A stretch of DNA of 64,000 bases, from the NCBI RefSeq assembly GCF_008802365.1, contig NZ_VZQZ01000006.1:62001-126000 (forward strand), written 5' to 3'. Source of the DNA: Oryzomonas japonica (GTDB lineage Bacteria; Desulfobacterota; Desulfuromonadia; Geobacterales; Pseudopelobacteraceae). The position numbers and the translations under genes are program-made. Under the pieces are notes generated by a model. It ran no database searches and was not told the DNA's origin. It saw only the letters and a list, made by a program, of their open reading frames with translations. Below, piece after piece: positions 57,641 through 64,000 of this stretch (position 1 is the first letter of the stretch; each line of letters starts with the position of its first letter).

Positions 57641-58997
57641 CGTTTTCCATCTGTTTCAGTTTTTGCCACAAGGTTTTGCGGGATATGTTGAGAAGGCGGG
57701 CGGCTTCCTGTTTGCGGCCGCCGGTCTTGGCAAGGGCATCACGGATGACCTGGTGCTCGAAATCGTCGAGCGAGCGGGACAGGGGGCGGGTGTCGTTGTC
57801 GCGCCGGACCGGCGTGGTCCGGCCGCCGGCCGCGAGGAAACCGGCGGGGAGGTCCTGGGGCATGAGGTTCTCGCCGCCGCAGAGGGCGACGCCCCGTTCG
57901 ATGGCGTGCTCCAGTTCCCGCACATTGCCGGGATAGTCGTAGGCTGCCAGGATATGGGCCGCCGCCTGGCTGATCCCCGTGACGTGGCGCCCCATCTTTT
58001 CCGCAAAGCGCCGCAGGAAATATTCGGCCAGCGAAATGATATCCTCGCGCCGCTCCCGAAGGGGGGGCACATGGATGGTGATGACGTTGAGCCGGTAGTA
58101 CAGGTCCTCCCGGAAACGCCCCAAGGCCACGAGGGATTGCAGGTCCTGGTTGGTGGCGGCGATGATGCGCACGTCCACGGCGATCTCCTTCTCGCCCCCC
58201 ACTCGGGTGATGGTTCGGTCCTGGAGCACCCGCAACAGTTTGGCCTGGGCGATGGGGGGGAGGTCGCCGATCTCGTCCAGGAAGATGGTTCCGCCGTGGG
58301 CCAGCTCGAACTTGCCGCGATGGCTGGAAAAAGCCCCGCTGAAGGCCCCCCGCTCATGGCCGAACAGTTCCGATTCCACCAGGTTCTCCGGCAGGGCGGC
58401 GCAGTTGACCTTGACCACCGGCTTGTTGAGCCGTTTGCTGTGCTGGCGAACGGCCGCGGCCACCAATTCCTTGCCGGTGCCGCTTTCCCCGGTGATCAGG
58501 ATGGTGGAGTCCAGGGTGGCGATGGCGGCAATGGTCTGGAAGAGTTGCAGGATGGGCTGGCTCGTTCCCACAAAATCGTTGAAAGCGTCGCCCAACCCCA
58601 TCTGGTCGCGCAGCAGGCGGTTCTCTTCCTTGAGGAGTTGTTTCTCGGTGATGTCGCGGCTGACCAGGACCGCTCCCAGGTAGGAGCCCTCCGTTGCCCG
58701 TATGGGGTAGTAACTGTTCTCGAAATATTTGCCCTTGACCTCGATCACCCTTCGCGTCTGCTGGATCGACCCGTCCTTGAGGCCGCTGAGAAGTTGTTTG
58801 ACCCGTTCCGCGGTGGTGGGGGAATGGATGGTGAGGATGTGGCGGCCGATGAAGTTCTCGGCCTTGATCCCCCGGATCTGCTCGGCGGTATGGTTGATAA
58901 AGGTCAGCCGGTCCTCGGCGTTGATGAAGATGACCCCCTCTCCCATACTCTCCAGGATCGCCCGGTGGATGGTCGAGATATCCGGTGCTGCGCCCAT
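57636..58997 (-). CDS. PAS-domain sigma-54-dependent transcriptional activator, likely nap-nrf regulator
   Basis: 453 residues. PAS domain (about 10-125: ILESMGEGVIFINAEDRLTF, GAVLVSRDIT), AAA+ domain with GESGTGKE, contact loop GAFSGA (Ser in place of the usual Thr) and [12 protein letters not shown], and a Fis-type HTH (RKQEAARLLNISRKTLWQKL). There is no receiver domain, so it is a one-component sensor. ATG 58997 follows GGAGG; an upstream in-frame extension lacks family features. Its position divergent-adjacent to napD suggests that it senses nitrate, nitrite or redox state for the nap-nrf operon. Confidence 0.88.
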   Translation of the reverse strand: MGAAPDISTIHRAILESMGEGVIFINAEDRLTFINHTAEQIRGIKAENFIGRHILTIHSPTTAERVKQLLSGLKDGSIQQTRRVIEVKGKYFENSYYPIRATEGSYLGAVLVSRDITEKQLLKEENRLLRDQMGLGDAFNDFVGTSQPILQLFQTIAAIATLDSTILITGESGTGKELVAAAVRQHSKRLNKPVVKVNCAALPENLVESELFGHERGAFSGAFSSHRGKFELAHGGTIFLDEIGDLPPIAQAKLLRVLQDRTITRVGGEKEIAVDVRIIAATNQDLQSLVALGRFREDLYYRLNVITIHVPPLRERREDIISLAEYFLRRFAEKMGRHVTGISQAAAHILAAYDYPGNVRELEHAIERGVALCGGENLMPQDLPAGFLAAGGRTTPVRRDNDTRPLSRSLDDFEHQVIRDALAKTGGRKQEAARLLNISRKTLWQKLKQMENG

Positions 58998-59018
58998 GAT
59001 GCCTCCGTTCGAAATCGC

Positions 59019-59034
59019 GTTACGAAATGGTAAC
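59019..59034. promoter_or_regulatory. Inverted repeat upstream of the PAS activator gene
   Basis: GTTAC-GAAATG-GTAAC, 22 bp before the activator start codon. It has the same 5-6-5 layout as 57604-57619. This would fit autoregulation by the activator. Confidence 0.45.
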
Positions 59035-59151
59035 ATAGTTCGCGCTGTGGTGCAGCAAAAATGATCCGGCTGCCGGTGTTGACCTTTCTGAAAATAATGG
59101 TATGGTGGGTTAAAGATAAAAATTATCCTGTTTGCATCGAGGAGGGAAACC

Positions 59152-59634
59152 ATGTCGCTGGAAGGGAAGAAGGCCCCCGATTTCAACCTGGAGGGGAGCG
59201 ACGGCGCGTGCCACAGCCTGAAGGAGTATGCCGGAAAGACGGTGGTCCTGTATTTCTATCCCAAGGACAGCACCCCCGGCTGCACCAAGGAGGCGTGCGG
59301 TTTCAGGGATGACTATACGAAGCTCGCCAACCGGGGGATCGTGCTTCTGGGGGTCAGCAAGGACAGCATCGCCTCCCACGGGAAATTCATCGCTGCCCAG
59401 GGGTTGCCGTTCGTCCTTTTGTCCGACCCGGACACCACCATGATGCAGGCCTACGAAGCGTTCGGGGAGAAGGTCATGTACGGTAAAAAGAGTACCGGCA
59501 CCATCCGCTCCACCGTGGTCATCGGTCCGGACGGCGTGGTGCGGAAGCACTGGGCCAAGGTGGCCAAGGCGGAACAGCACCCGGCCGAGGTGCTTGCGTT
59601 TATCGAACAGGACAGGACGCTTTCTTTATCCTGA
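59152..59634 (+). CDS. bcp: Thiol peroxidase Bcp (peroxiredoxin Q family)
   Basis: 160 residues, full length. Peroxidatic Cys in YPKDSTPGCTKEACGF with a second Cys five residues later, as in the atypical 2-Cys Bcp/PrxQ class; start GKKAPDFNLEGSDG is typical. It reduces hydrogen and organic peroxides with thioredoxin. A good GGAGG lies before ATG 59152. It is monocistronic, convergent with the DHFR-like gene. Confidence 0.94.
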   Translation: MSLEGKKAPDFNLEGSDGACHSLKEYAGKTVVLYFYPKDSTPGCTKEACGFRDDYTKLANRGIVLLGVSKDSIASHGKFIAAQGLPFVLLSDPDTTMMQAYEAFGEKVMYGKKSTGTIRSTVVIGPDGVVRKHWAKVAKAEQHPAEVLAFIEQDRTLSLS

Positions 59635-59744
59635 ATCCGTGGTACCTGAACGGCGGGGCGAGCGACTGGCCTGCGTCCAACGTCACCCGTCCAGCACCAA
59701 GCCGATTGTGCCGTGTGCCCTCCGCCACGGTGGAGACACGACCC

Positions 59745-60416
59745 TTATTGTTCCTTCTTGTGCCCTTGGCGCCGGAGTACAACATGGGTGGCTTTCTCCG
59801 ACGCAACGAACTGAACACATTCGTATCCCAGAGCGCGCGCGTCAACACCCTCGAACAGTCGCTCTCCGCCGCCCAGCAGGACCGGCGAGATAGCGACGTG
59901 CAGTTCATCGATGAGGCCCGTACGAAGATATTGCTGGATGGTGCTAGGTCCGCCGCCAATGCGCACATCCATTCCGTTGGCTGCGTCGCGCGCTCGGTCA
60001 AGCGCCTCGTGAATGCCGCCCGTGACGAAGTGGAATGTCGTTCCGCCTTCCATCTGGATGGGCGCTCGCGCGTGATGAGTCAGGATGAAGGTTGGAACGT
60101 GATAGGGTGGGTTGTCCCCCCACCAGCCTTTCCAGTTCATGTCCGGCCAGGAACCGCGAATCGGTCCGAACATGTTTCTTCCGAGAATCCAGGCGCCAAC
60201 ATTCTTGAAGCCCCGCGCAGCGAAGTCGTCATCGATCCCCGTTGTGCCACCGTCGGCGCCAAATAGGGTTCGTTGGAAAGTGCGTGTCGGGACTAACCAC
60301 TGGTGCAAGTCTGTCCCGCCCACGCCGAGCGGATTCCTGATGTCCTGATTCGGACCAGCTCCGTATCCGTCAAGCGAGATGGTGAAGCCGTCAACTCGGA
60401 CGCGTGTCATTTTCAT
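59745..60416 (-). CDS. Dihydrofolate-reductase-like protein (RibD C-terminal family)
   Basis: 223 residues. It has the RibD_C/DHFR-like layout: FTISLDGYGAGPNQD at the start, GAWILGRNMFGPIRGSW, YHVPTFILTHHARAP, FVTGGIHEALDRA and the NADPH-binding DVRIGGGPSTIQQYL, ending in ELHVAISPVLLGGGERLF. These proteins are common, probably NADPH-dependent reductases of unknown substrate, and are not true folate enzymes. Its base composition (milder GC, rarer codons) differs from its neighbours, hinting at transfer. The first codon is ATG 60416 (AAGGC upstream). Confidence 0.85.
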   Translation of the reverse strand: MKMTRVRVDGFTISLDGYGAGPNQDIRNPLGVGGTDLHQWLVPTRTFQRTLFGADGGTTGIDDDFAARGFKNVGAWILGRNMFGPIRGSWPDMNWKGWWGDNPPYHVPTFILTHHARAPIQMEGGTTFHFVTGGIHEALDRARDAANGMDVRIGGGPSTIQQYLRTGLIDELHVAISPVLLGGGERLFEGVDARALGYECVQFVASEKATHVVLRRQGHKKEQ

Positions 60417-60560
60417 GCCTTCCTTTCGATTGACGCCTAATTAGGGGATATACAACAACTGCATAATTCCGGAAATTTTTATGTTGGGCCATCTGCCGCC
60501 CCCGTTTCAGTAACACGGTGGATCATGAGAAATATATCCCCTTCCATACGACCTGCAATT

Positions 60561-60588
60561 TAATTTTAACGTCAAAGTGTTAAAATTA
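60561..60588. promoter_or_regulatory. Inverted repeat in an AT-rich intergenic region
   Basis: TAATTTTAAC, 8-nt spacer, GTTAAAATTA: perfect 10-bp symmetry. It lies in the AT-rich gap 60417-60773, upstream of the DHFR-like gene. Apart from this repeat I see no gene or RNA in that gap. Confidence 0.4.
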
Positions 60589-60773
60589 ACACACGCATTC
60601 CAAACATTTATATTTACCCCCCATTCAAACGACAATCACTAGAGAGTTCTAAAAAAGACAAGCCACGGGCAAACAAAGGGGGCGCTCTTATATACCTTGA
60701 ATGGGGTCGAGATTTAGGGAAAAAACAGGGACATGCTCACCCCGCCGTTCAGGCGTCACAAATTCAGGATAAA

Positions 60774-60812
60774 GAAAGGGAGGTGGAGCGCAACGGCTTC
60801 CACCTCCCTTTC
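60774..60812 (-). terminator. Rho-independent terminator of the purine permease operon
   Basis: GAAAGGGAGGTGGA pairs perfectly with TCCACCTCCCTTTC around an 11-nt loop, 29 bp past the permease stop codon (minus direction); T-run moderate. Confidence 0.8.
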
Positions 60813-60840
60813 GTTATATCGGACGCCCTGCCGGGGCAAG

Positions 60841-62142
60841 TTACATCTTGGGCAGGAAGAAGAACAGGGACAGCGACAGAAGCGCCAGCACCCACATGCC
60901 GGCCTTGACCTCGGCCGCCCGGCCGGTGAACAGTTTGAGCAGGACGTAGGTGATCATTCCTGAAGTCATGCCCACCCCGATGTTGTAGGTGAAGATCATC
61001 AGCACCACGGTCAGAAAGGCCGGGATCAGCTCGGTAAAATCGTCGAAGTTGAGCTGGGTGATGGGGCGGATCATGAAGGAGCCGATCACGATCAGGGCGA
61101 TGCCGTAGGCGTGGGGCGGCACGATGGTGAAGAGCGGGGCGAAGAACAGGGAGAGGGCGAACAGCGCCGCCACCACCAGGGCCGAGAAGCCGGTGCGCCC
61201 CCCCTCTTCGATGCCGGCGGCCGATTCGATGTAGGCGCCGGTGGTGCTGGTGCCCAGGAGCGGTGCCGCCATGGTGGCCAGGGCATCGGCCAGCATCGGT
61301 CTCTCGATCTCCGGCAGGTTGCCGTTCTCGTCCAGCAGGTCGGCCCGCATGGAAAGGCCGATCAGCGTACCCACCGTATCCAGGAAGGCCATGATGAAGA
61401 TGACCATCACCACCGGGAAGAAGTGCGGTTGCAAGGCGCCGACAATATCCAGCTTGAACAGGATCGGGGAGAGGGAAGGGGGAAGGCTGACGAACTGGGT
61501 CGGCAGGGGGGTGATGTGCAGGGCGATGGAGCCGATGGTGGTGGCGATGATGCCGATCACCAGGGCGCCGCGGACGCGGCGGGCCATGAGCACCACCACC
61601 AGCAGGAAACCGGCCATGGCCAACAGCACCGACGGCTGGGAGATGTTGCCCAGTTTGACCGGCGCGCCCGGAACCCCGAGCACCACCAGCCCGGTTTCGG
61701 TGAGGCCGATAAAGGTCAGAAACAGGCCGATGCCCACGGCAAAGCTGGCCTTGAGCGACAGGGGGATCGATTCCGCCAGCCAACTGCGTATCTTGAAGAC
61801 CGTCAGTAGCGTGAAGAGTACACCGGCGATGAAGACGGCCCCCAGGGCCACCTGCCAGGGATAGCCCATCACCTTGACCACCACAAAGGCGATAAAGGCG
61901 TTCTCGCTCATGTAGGGTGCGATGGCAAAGGGACGCCGCGCCCAGAGGGCCATGATCACGGTGCCGATAACCGCCGCCAGGATCGTGGCCGTAACCGACG
62001 GCCCCTTGGGGATGCCGGCGTTTTCCAGGATGGCCGGGTTGACGATGATGATGTAGGCCATGGTCAGGAAGGTGGTGACCCCGGCCAGGGTCTCCTGGCG
62101 ATAGCTCGTCTTGTGCTGCTCGAACTGGAAAAAGTTTTTCAT
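60841..62142 (-). CDS. NCS2-family purine permease (AzgA/PbuG-like)
   Basis: 433 residues, 12-14 helices. AzgA-type phrases: TFLTMAYIIIVNPAILENAG, ENAFIAFVVVKVMGYPWQVALG, the substrate region FFDTVGTLIGLS-like AFLDTVGTLIGLSMRA, and TSTTGAYIESAAGIEEGGRTG. It imports adenine, guanine or hypoxanthine with protons. It lies directly after the phosphoribosyltransferase gene (0-bp gap), consistent with purine salvage. ATG 62142. Confidence 0.92.
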   Translation of the reverse strand: MKNFFQFEQHKTSYRQETLAGVTTFLTMAYIIIVNPAILENAGIPKGPSVTATILAAVIGTVIMALWARRPFAIAPYMSENAFIAFVVVKVMGYPWQVALGAVFIAGVLFTLLTVFKIRSWLAESIPLSLKASFAVGIGLFLTFIGLTETGLVVLGVPGAPVKLGNISQPSVLLAMAGFLLVVVLMARRVRGALVIGIIATTIGSIALHITPLPTQFVSLPPSLSPILFKLDIVGALQPHFFPVVMVIFIMAFLDTVGTLIGLSMRADLLDENGNLPEIERPMLADALATMAAPLLGTSTTGAYIESAAGIEEGGRTGFSALVVAALFALSLFFAPLFTIVPPHAYGIALIVIGSFMIRPITQLNFDDFTELIPAFLTVVLMIFTYNIGVGMTSGMITYVLLKLFTGRAAEVKAGMWVLALLSLSLFFFLPKM

Positions 62143-62694
62143 CTACAAGCCTTTCACCGCATAGATTCCCGGCGCATTGCGCCAATACCCCTTATAGTCC
62201 AGGCCGTAGCCGAACAGGAAGCGGTCTTCGGTTTCCATGCCGGTGAAGTCGGCCCGGAAACCGGGGGAAACCTTGCGGTCGTGACGTTTGTCCACCAGGA
62301 CCGCCATCAGCACCCGGGCTGCCCCCTGCTCGCGGCAGTAGTCGGCAATGGCGGCCAGGGTAATGCCTTCGTCCAGGATATCGTCCACGAGCAGCACCGT
62401 TCTGCCCCGCAACTCCTGGCGCGGCCGCACGATCCAGTTCAGGCCCGCTCCCGCTGTCTCATGGCCGTAGCGGGTGGCGTGGCAATACTCGATCTCCAGG
62501 GGAAACACCAGCTTGGTCACCAGTTGTCCGGCAAAGATCAAGCCGCCGTTCATGACGCAGAGCACCACCGGGTTTGCTTCCCTGAGCTGGTCCGTAATCT
62601 CGCCCGCCAGCCGCCCGATGGCCGCTGCCACGCCCGCCTCGCCAACCAGCAGGTCGGCCTCCGTCAACACTTGGTTCGCTTCATCTACCGTCAT
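62143..62694 (-). CDS. hpt: Hypoxanthine(-guanine) phosphoribosyltransferase
   Basis: 183 residues of the type I PRTase fold. The PRPP loop VLLVDDILDEGITL (near residue 96) is clear, with CVMNGGLIFAGQLV (PPi loop) before and VDKRHDRK after. It salvages hypoxanthine and guanine brought in by the permease encoded next. ATG 62694 overlaps the prmC stop codon (ATGA); AAAGGA is 6 bp before it. A longer upstream frame lies inside prmC and is not used. Confidence 0.9.
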   Translation of the reverse strand: MTVDEANQVLTEADLLVGEAGVAAAIGRLAGEITDQLREANPVVLCVMNGGLIFAGQLVTKLVFPLEIEYCHATRYGHETAGAGLNWIVRPRQELRGRTVLLVDDILDEGITLAAIADYCREQGAARVLMAVLVDKRHDRKVSPGFRADFTGMETEDRFLFGYGLDYKGYWRNAPGIYAVKGL

Positions 62695-63554
62695 GACACA
62701 TCCTTTCGTTGTGCCCCCACCACGCGCTCGATACCGCCGGGGTCGCACGCCGTTATGGGGTGATCGTACTCTTGTGTTTTTTTGAATAATTCAGCAACCG
62801 CCGGGGCCTGGCCGATCCCCACCTCCACCAGCAGCCAGCCGGACGGGTTCAGATGCGCCGGGGCCCCGGGGATCAGAATTCGGTAGAGGTCCAGCCCGTC
62901 CGCGCCGCCGTCCAGGGCGCCACGGGGATCGAAGTCCCGCACCTCGGGTTCGAGTCGGTCGATATCGGTGCTGGGGATGTAGGGGGGGTTGGATACTATC
63001 AGGTCGAAGCTGCGTCCGGCTACCGGCTCCAGGAGCGAACCGGCCAGGAATTCCACCGTTGCCCCGTTGCGCTCGGCGTTGCGCCGCGCCATCTCCAGGG
63101 CTGCGGGGGAGATGTCGATGGCGGTTACGGCCGCATTTGGCAGGCTATGGGCCAGGGCGACGGCGATACAACCGCTGCCGGTGCCGATGTCCAGCACGCT
63201 CCGCGCCTCGGGACTGCGGGCCAGGGCTTCCGTTACCAGGGTTTCCGTGTCGTGGCGGGGGATGAGCACGTCCGGGGAGACCTGAAACTCCAGGCCGCAG
63301 AACTCCTGGGTGCCGAGGATGTGCTGGAGCGGTTCGCGCCGGGCCCGGCGGGCCACCATGGCGCGGAATGCAGCCAACTCGTCATCGTTGAGCGGTTTGT
63401 CGAAATGGAGATAGAGCCCGACCCGGTCCAGGCCGGTGGCGGCACACAGCAGCCATTCCGCTTCGAGACGGGCGTTTTCGATGCCTTTTGTGCCCAGATA
63501 GTCTTTGGTCCAGGCAAGGACCTTGATGGTTGTCCACTGTTCCTGAGGTGCCAT
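62691..63554 (-). CDS. prmC: Release factor glutamine methyltransferase PrmC
   Basis: 287 residues. N-terminal helical domain, AdoMet motif VLDIGTGSGCIAVALAHSL (near residue 119) and the catalytic NPPYIPS (near 187) that binds the substrate Gln. It methylates the Gln of the GGQ motif in RF1/RF2. prfA is usually adjacent but is not seen here; the next gene upstream encodes a zinc-ribbon protein. It overlaps hpt by 4 nt. Confidence 0.94.
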   Translation of the reverse strand: MAPQEQWTTIKVLAWTKDYLGTKGIENARLEAEWLLCAATGLDRVGLYLHFDKPLNDDELAAFRAMVARRARREPLQHILGTQEFCGLEFQVSPDVLIPRHDTETLVTEALARSPEARSVLDIGTGSGCIAVALAHSLPNAAVTAIDISPAALEMARRNAERNGATVEFLAGSLLEPVAGRSFDLIVSNPPYIPSTDIDRLEPEVRDFDPRGALDGGADGLDLYRILIPGAPAHLNPSGWLLVEVGIGQAPAVAELFKKTQEYDHPITACDPGGIERVVGAQRKDVS

Positions 63555-63683
63555 GTCGCCATTCCGAAAAGAATGGGCGGATACTAACCTATTATGCGGC
63601 TATGCTCCACAAAAAAAGAGGCGCGGGCGGCGTGAATGATCGCGGCCGTCTTTCATGCCGCCGTAGGCTCCAGTGGTGGGACC

Positions 63684-63869
63684 CTACACCATGAGCACGC
63701 CGGCCGGCAGGAAACGTGGCTGAACATCCGCCGGGCAATCGGAGAGGCGAAACGAGTAGCGGCACTTGGGGCATACCGCCCGTTCGGGCTCATGGAGCGC
63801 CACCTTGCGCGGTACGGTGCTGACAAAGCCGCAGGAGATACAGGAAATCGTTGCCAGGTTCTCTTCCAC
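63684..63869 (-). CDS. Small zinc-ribbon protein
   Basis: 61 residues. Two CxxC pairs, SCISCGF (Cys10, Cys13) and VCPKCRYSF, form a zinc ribbon of the kind predicted at the N-terminus of regulatory or ribosome-linked proteins. Start GTG 63869 with AAGGAGG 7-8 bp upstream is clear. No further domain. It lies 130 bp upstream of prmC and may be in the same transcription unit. The final 130 bases of the window hold no gene that I can support. Confidence 0.65.
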   Translation of the reverse strand: MEENLATISCISCGFVSTVPRKVALHEPERAVCPKCRYSFRLSDCPADVQPRFLPAGVLMV

Positions 63870-64000
63870 CAGCCATCCTCCTTAAAAAACTTTCCGGGAT
63901 GATCCCCTTTTGCGTCCCTTGGAACGCCTGGGCTCTTCCTGTTGCCAGGGGTGCCCGATGTGGTCCTCTCAATATGCATGCCATGCCTATAAAGCATAAT

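Noticed and set aside
59706-60266. Plus-strand frame of 186 codons opposite the DHFR-like gene
   Set aside because: The minus-strand product has clear RibD_C features throughout; the plus frame has none.
63938-63975. Possible sigma-54 promoter TGGCAT-GCATA-TTGAG upstream of the zinc-ribbon gene (minus strand)
   Set aside because: The -12 lacks GC, no activator sites are visible before the window edge, and the gene is not of a sigma-54-type function; kept only as a note.

Overview
The window looks like the chromosome of an anaerobic, respiratory deltaproteobacterium of the Geobacter/Trichlorobacter group (Desulfuromonadota). The evidence is a GC-rich backbone, a flavin-oxidoreductase/heterodisulfide-reductase (Flx-Hdr) cluster, a periplasmic nitrate reductase joined to an NrfHA ammonifying nitrite reductase, system II cytochrome c maturation (ResB/CcsA), an aspartase plus Dcu transporter pair, and several sigma-54-dependent regulators. 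The NrfA has Arg where most NrfA proteins have the Gln of the K-x-Q-H calcium motif, as described for Geobacter lovleyi. Species identity is inference. No rRNA, tRNA, transposase or CRISPR array was seen.

Layout. 1-5613 (-): flx-hdr operon hdrC-hdrB-hdrA-flxD-flxC-flxB (flxB runs off the left edge). 5989-13158 (+): complete phosphate regulon phoB-phoR-pstS-pstC-pstA-pstB-phoU with 11-bp-periodic Pho-box-like repeats. 13160-18000: low-GC accessory island with a HigBA toxin-antitoxin pair bracketed by direct repeats, four unrecognised genes (two membrane-anchored, one with a weak ADP-ribosyltransferase-like look), REP-type palindromes and a gene remnant. 18031-20607: small lipoprotein, radical SAM protein, TauE/SafE exporter. 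20660-27206 (+): sensor kinase and sigma-54 response regulator followed by a predicted sigma-54 promoter, aspA and a Dcu transporter with a parvulin domain inserted in the middle. 27391-32357: NhaA, polysaccharide deacetylase, glutamine amidotransferase, SppA (-), LpxD.

32448-45681: heavy-metal (probably copper) cluster, nearly all on the minus strand. It holds an HMA-domain protein, a DUF2318 protein, an FtsX-type ABC transporter, a kinase/sigma-54 regulator pair, a TolC-like protein, CusB, CusA and a His/Met-rich periplasmic protein. A divergent Cys-rich secreted protein sits at the far end. Two predicted sigma-54 promoters of the same type (TGGCAY-N5-TTGAA), each with a GTGTGGAATATYC site upstream, tie it together as one regulon. 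45820-51570: resB-ccsA, a manganese (yybP-ykoY) riboswitch with a TerC-family gene, a CDF metal exporter, a ferritin-like protein, and an ACT-like protein. 51687-58997 (-): ferredoxin, then the nap-nrf operon (napD-napA-napB-nrfH-nrfA) with its own adjacent PAS/sigma-54 activator. 59152-63869: Bcp peroxiredoxin, DHFR-like protein, purine permease, Hpt, PrmC, zinc-ribbon protein.

The most unusual whole-window signal is a family of seven 120-170-bp elements with long terminal inverted repeats. All have the same orientation and lie in spaces between minus-strand cistrons, starting 3-21 bp after a stop codon. Two further inverted-repeat elements with a different sequence obey the same rule. The second standout is the Dcu transporter with an internal peptidyl-prolyl isomerase domain. 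The third is the unexplained island at 14460-17271.
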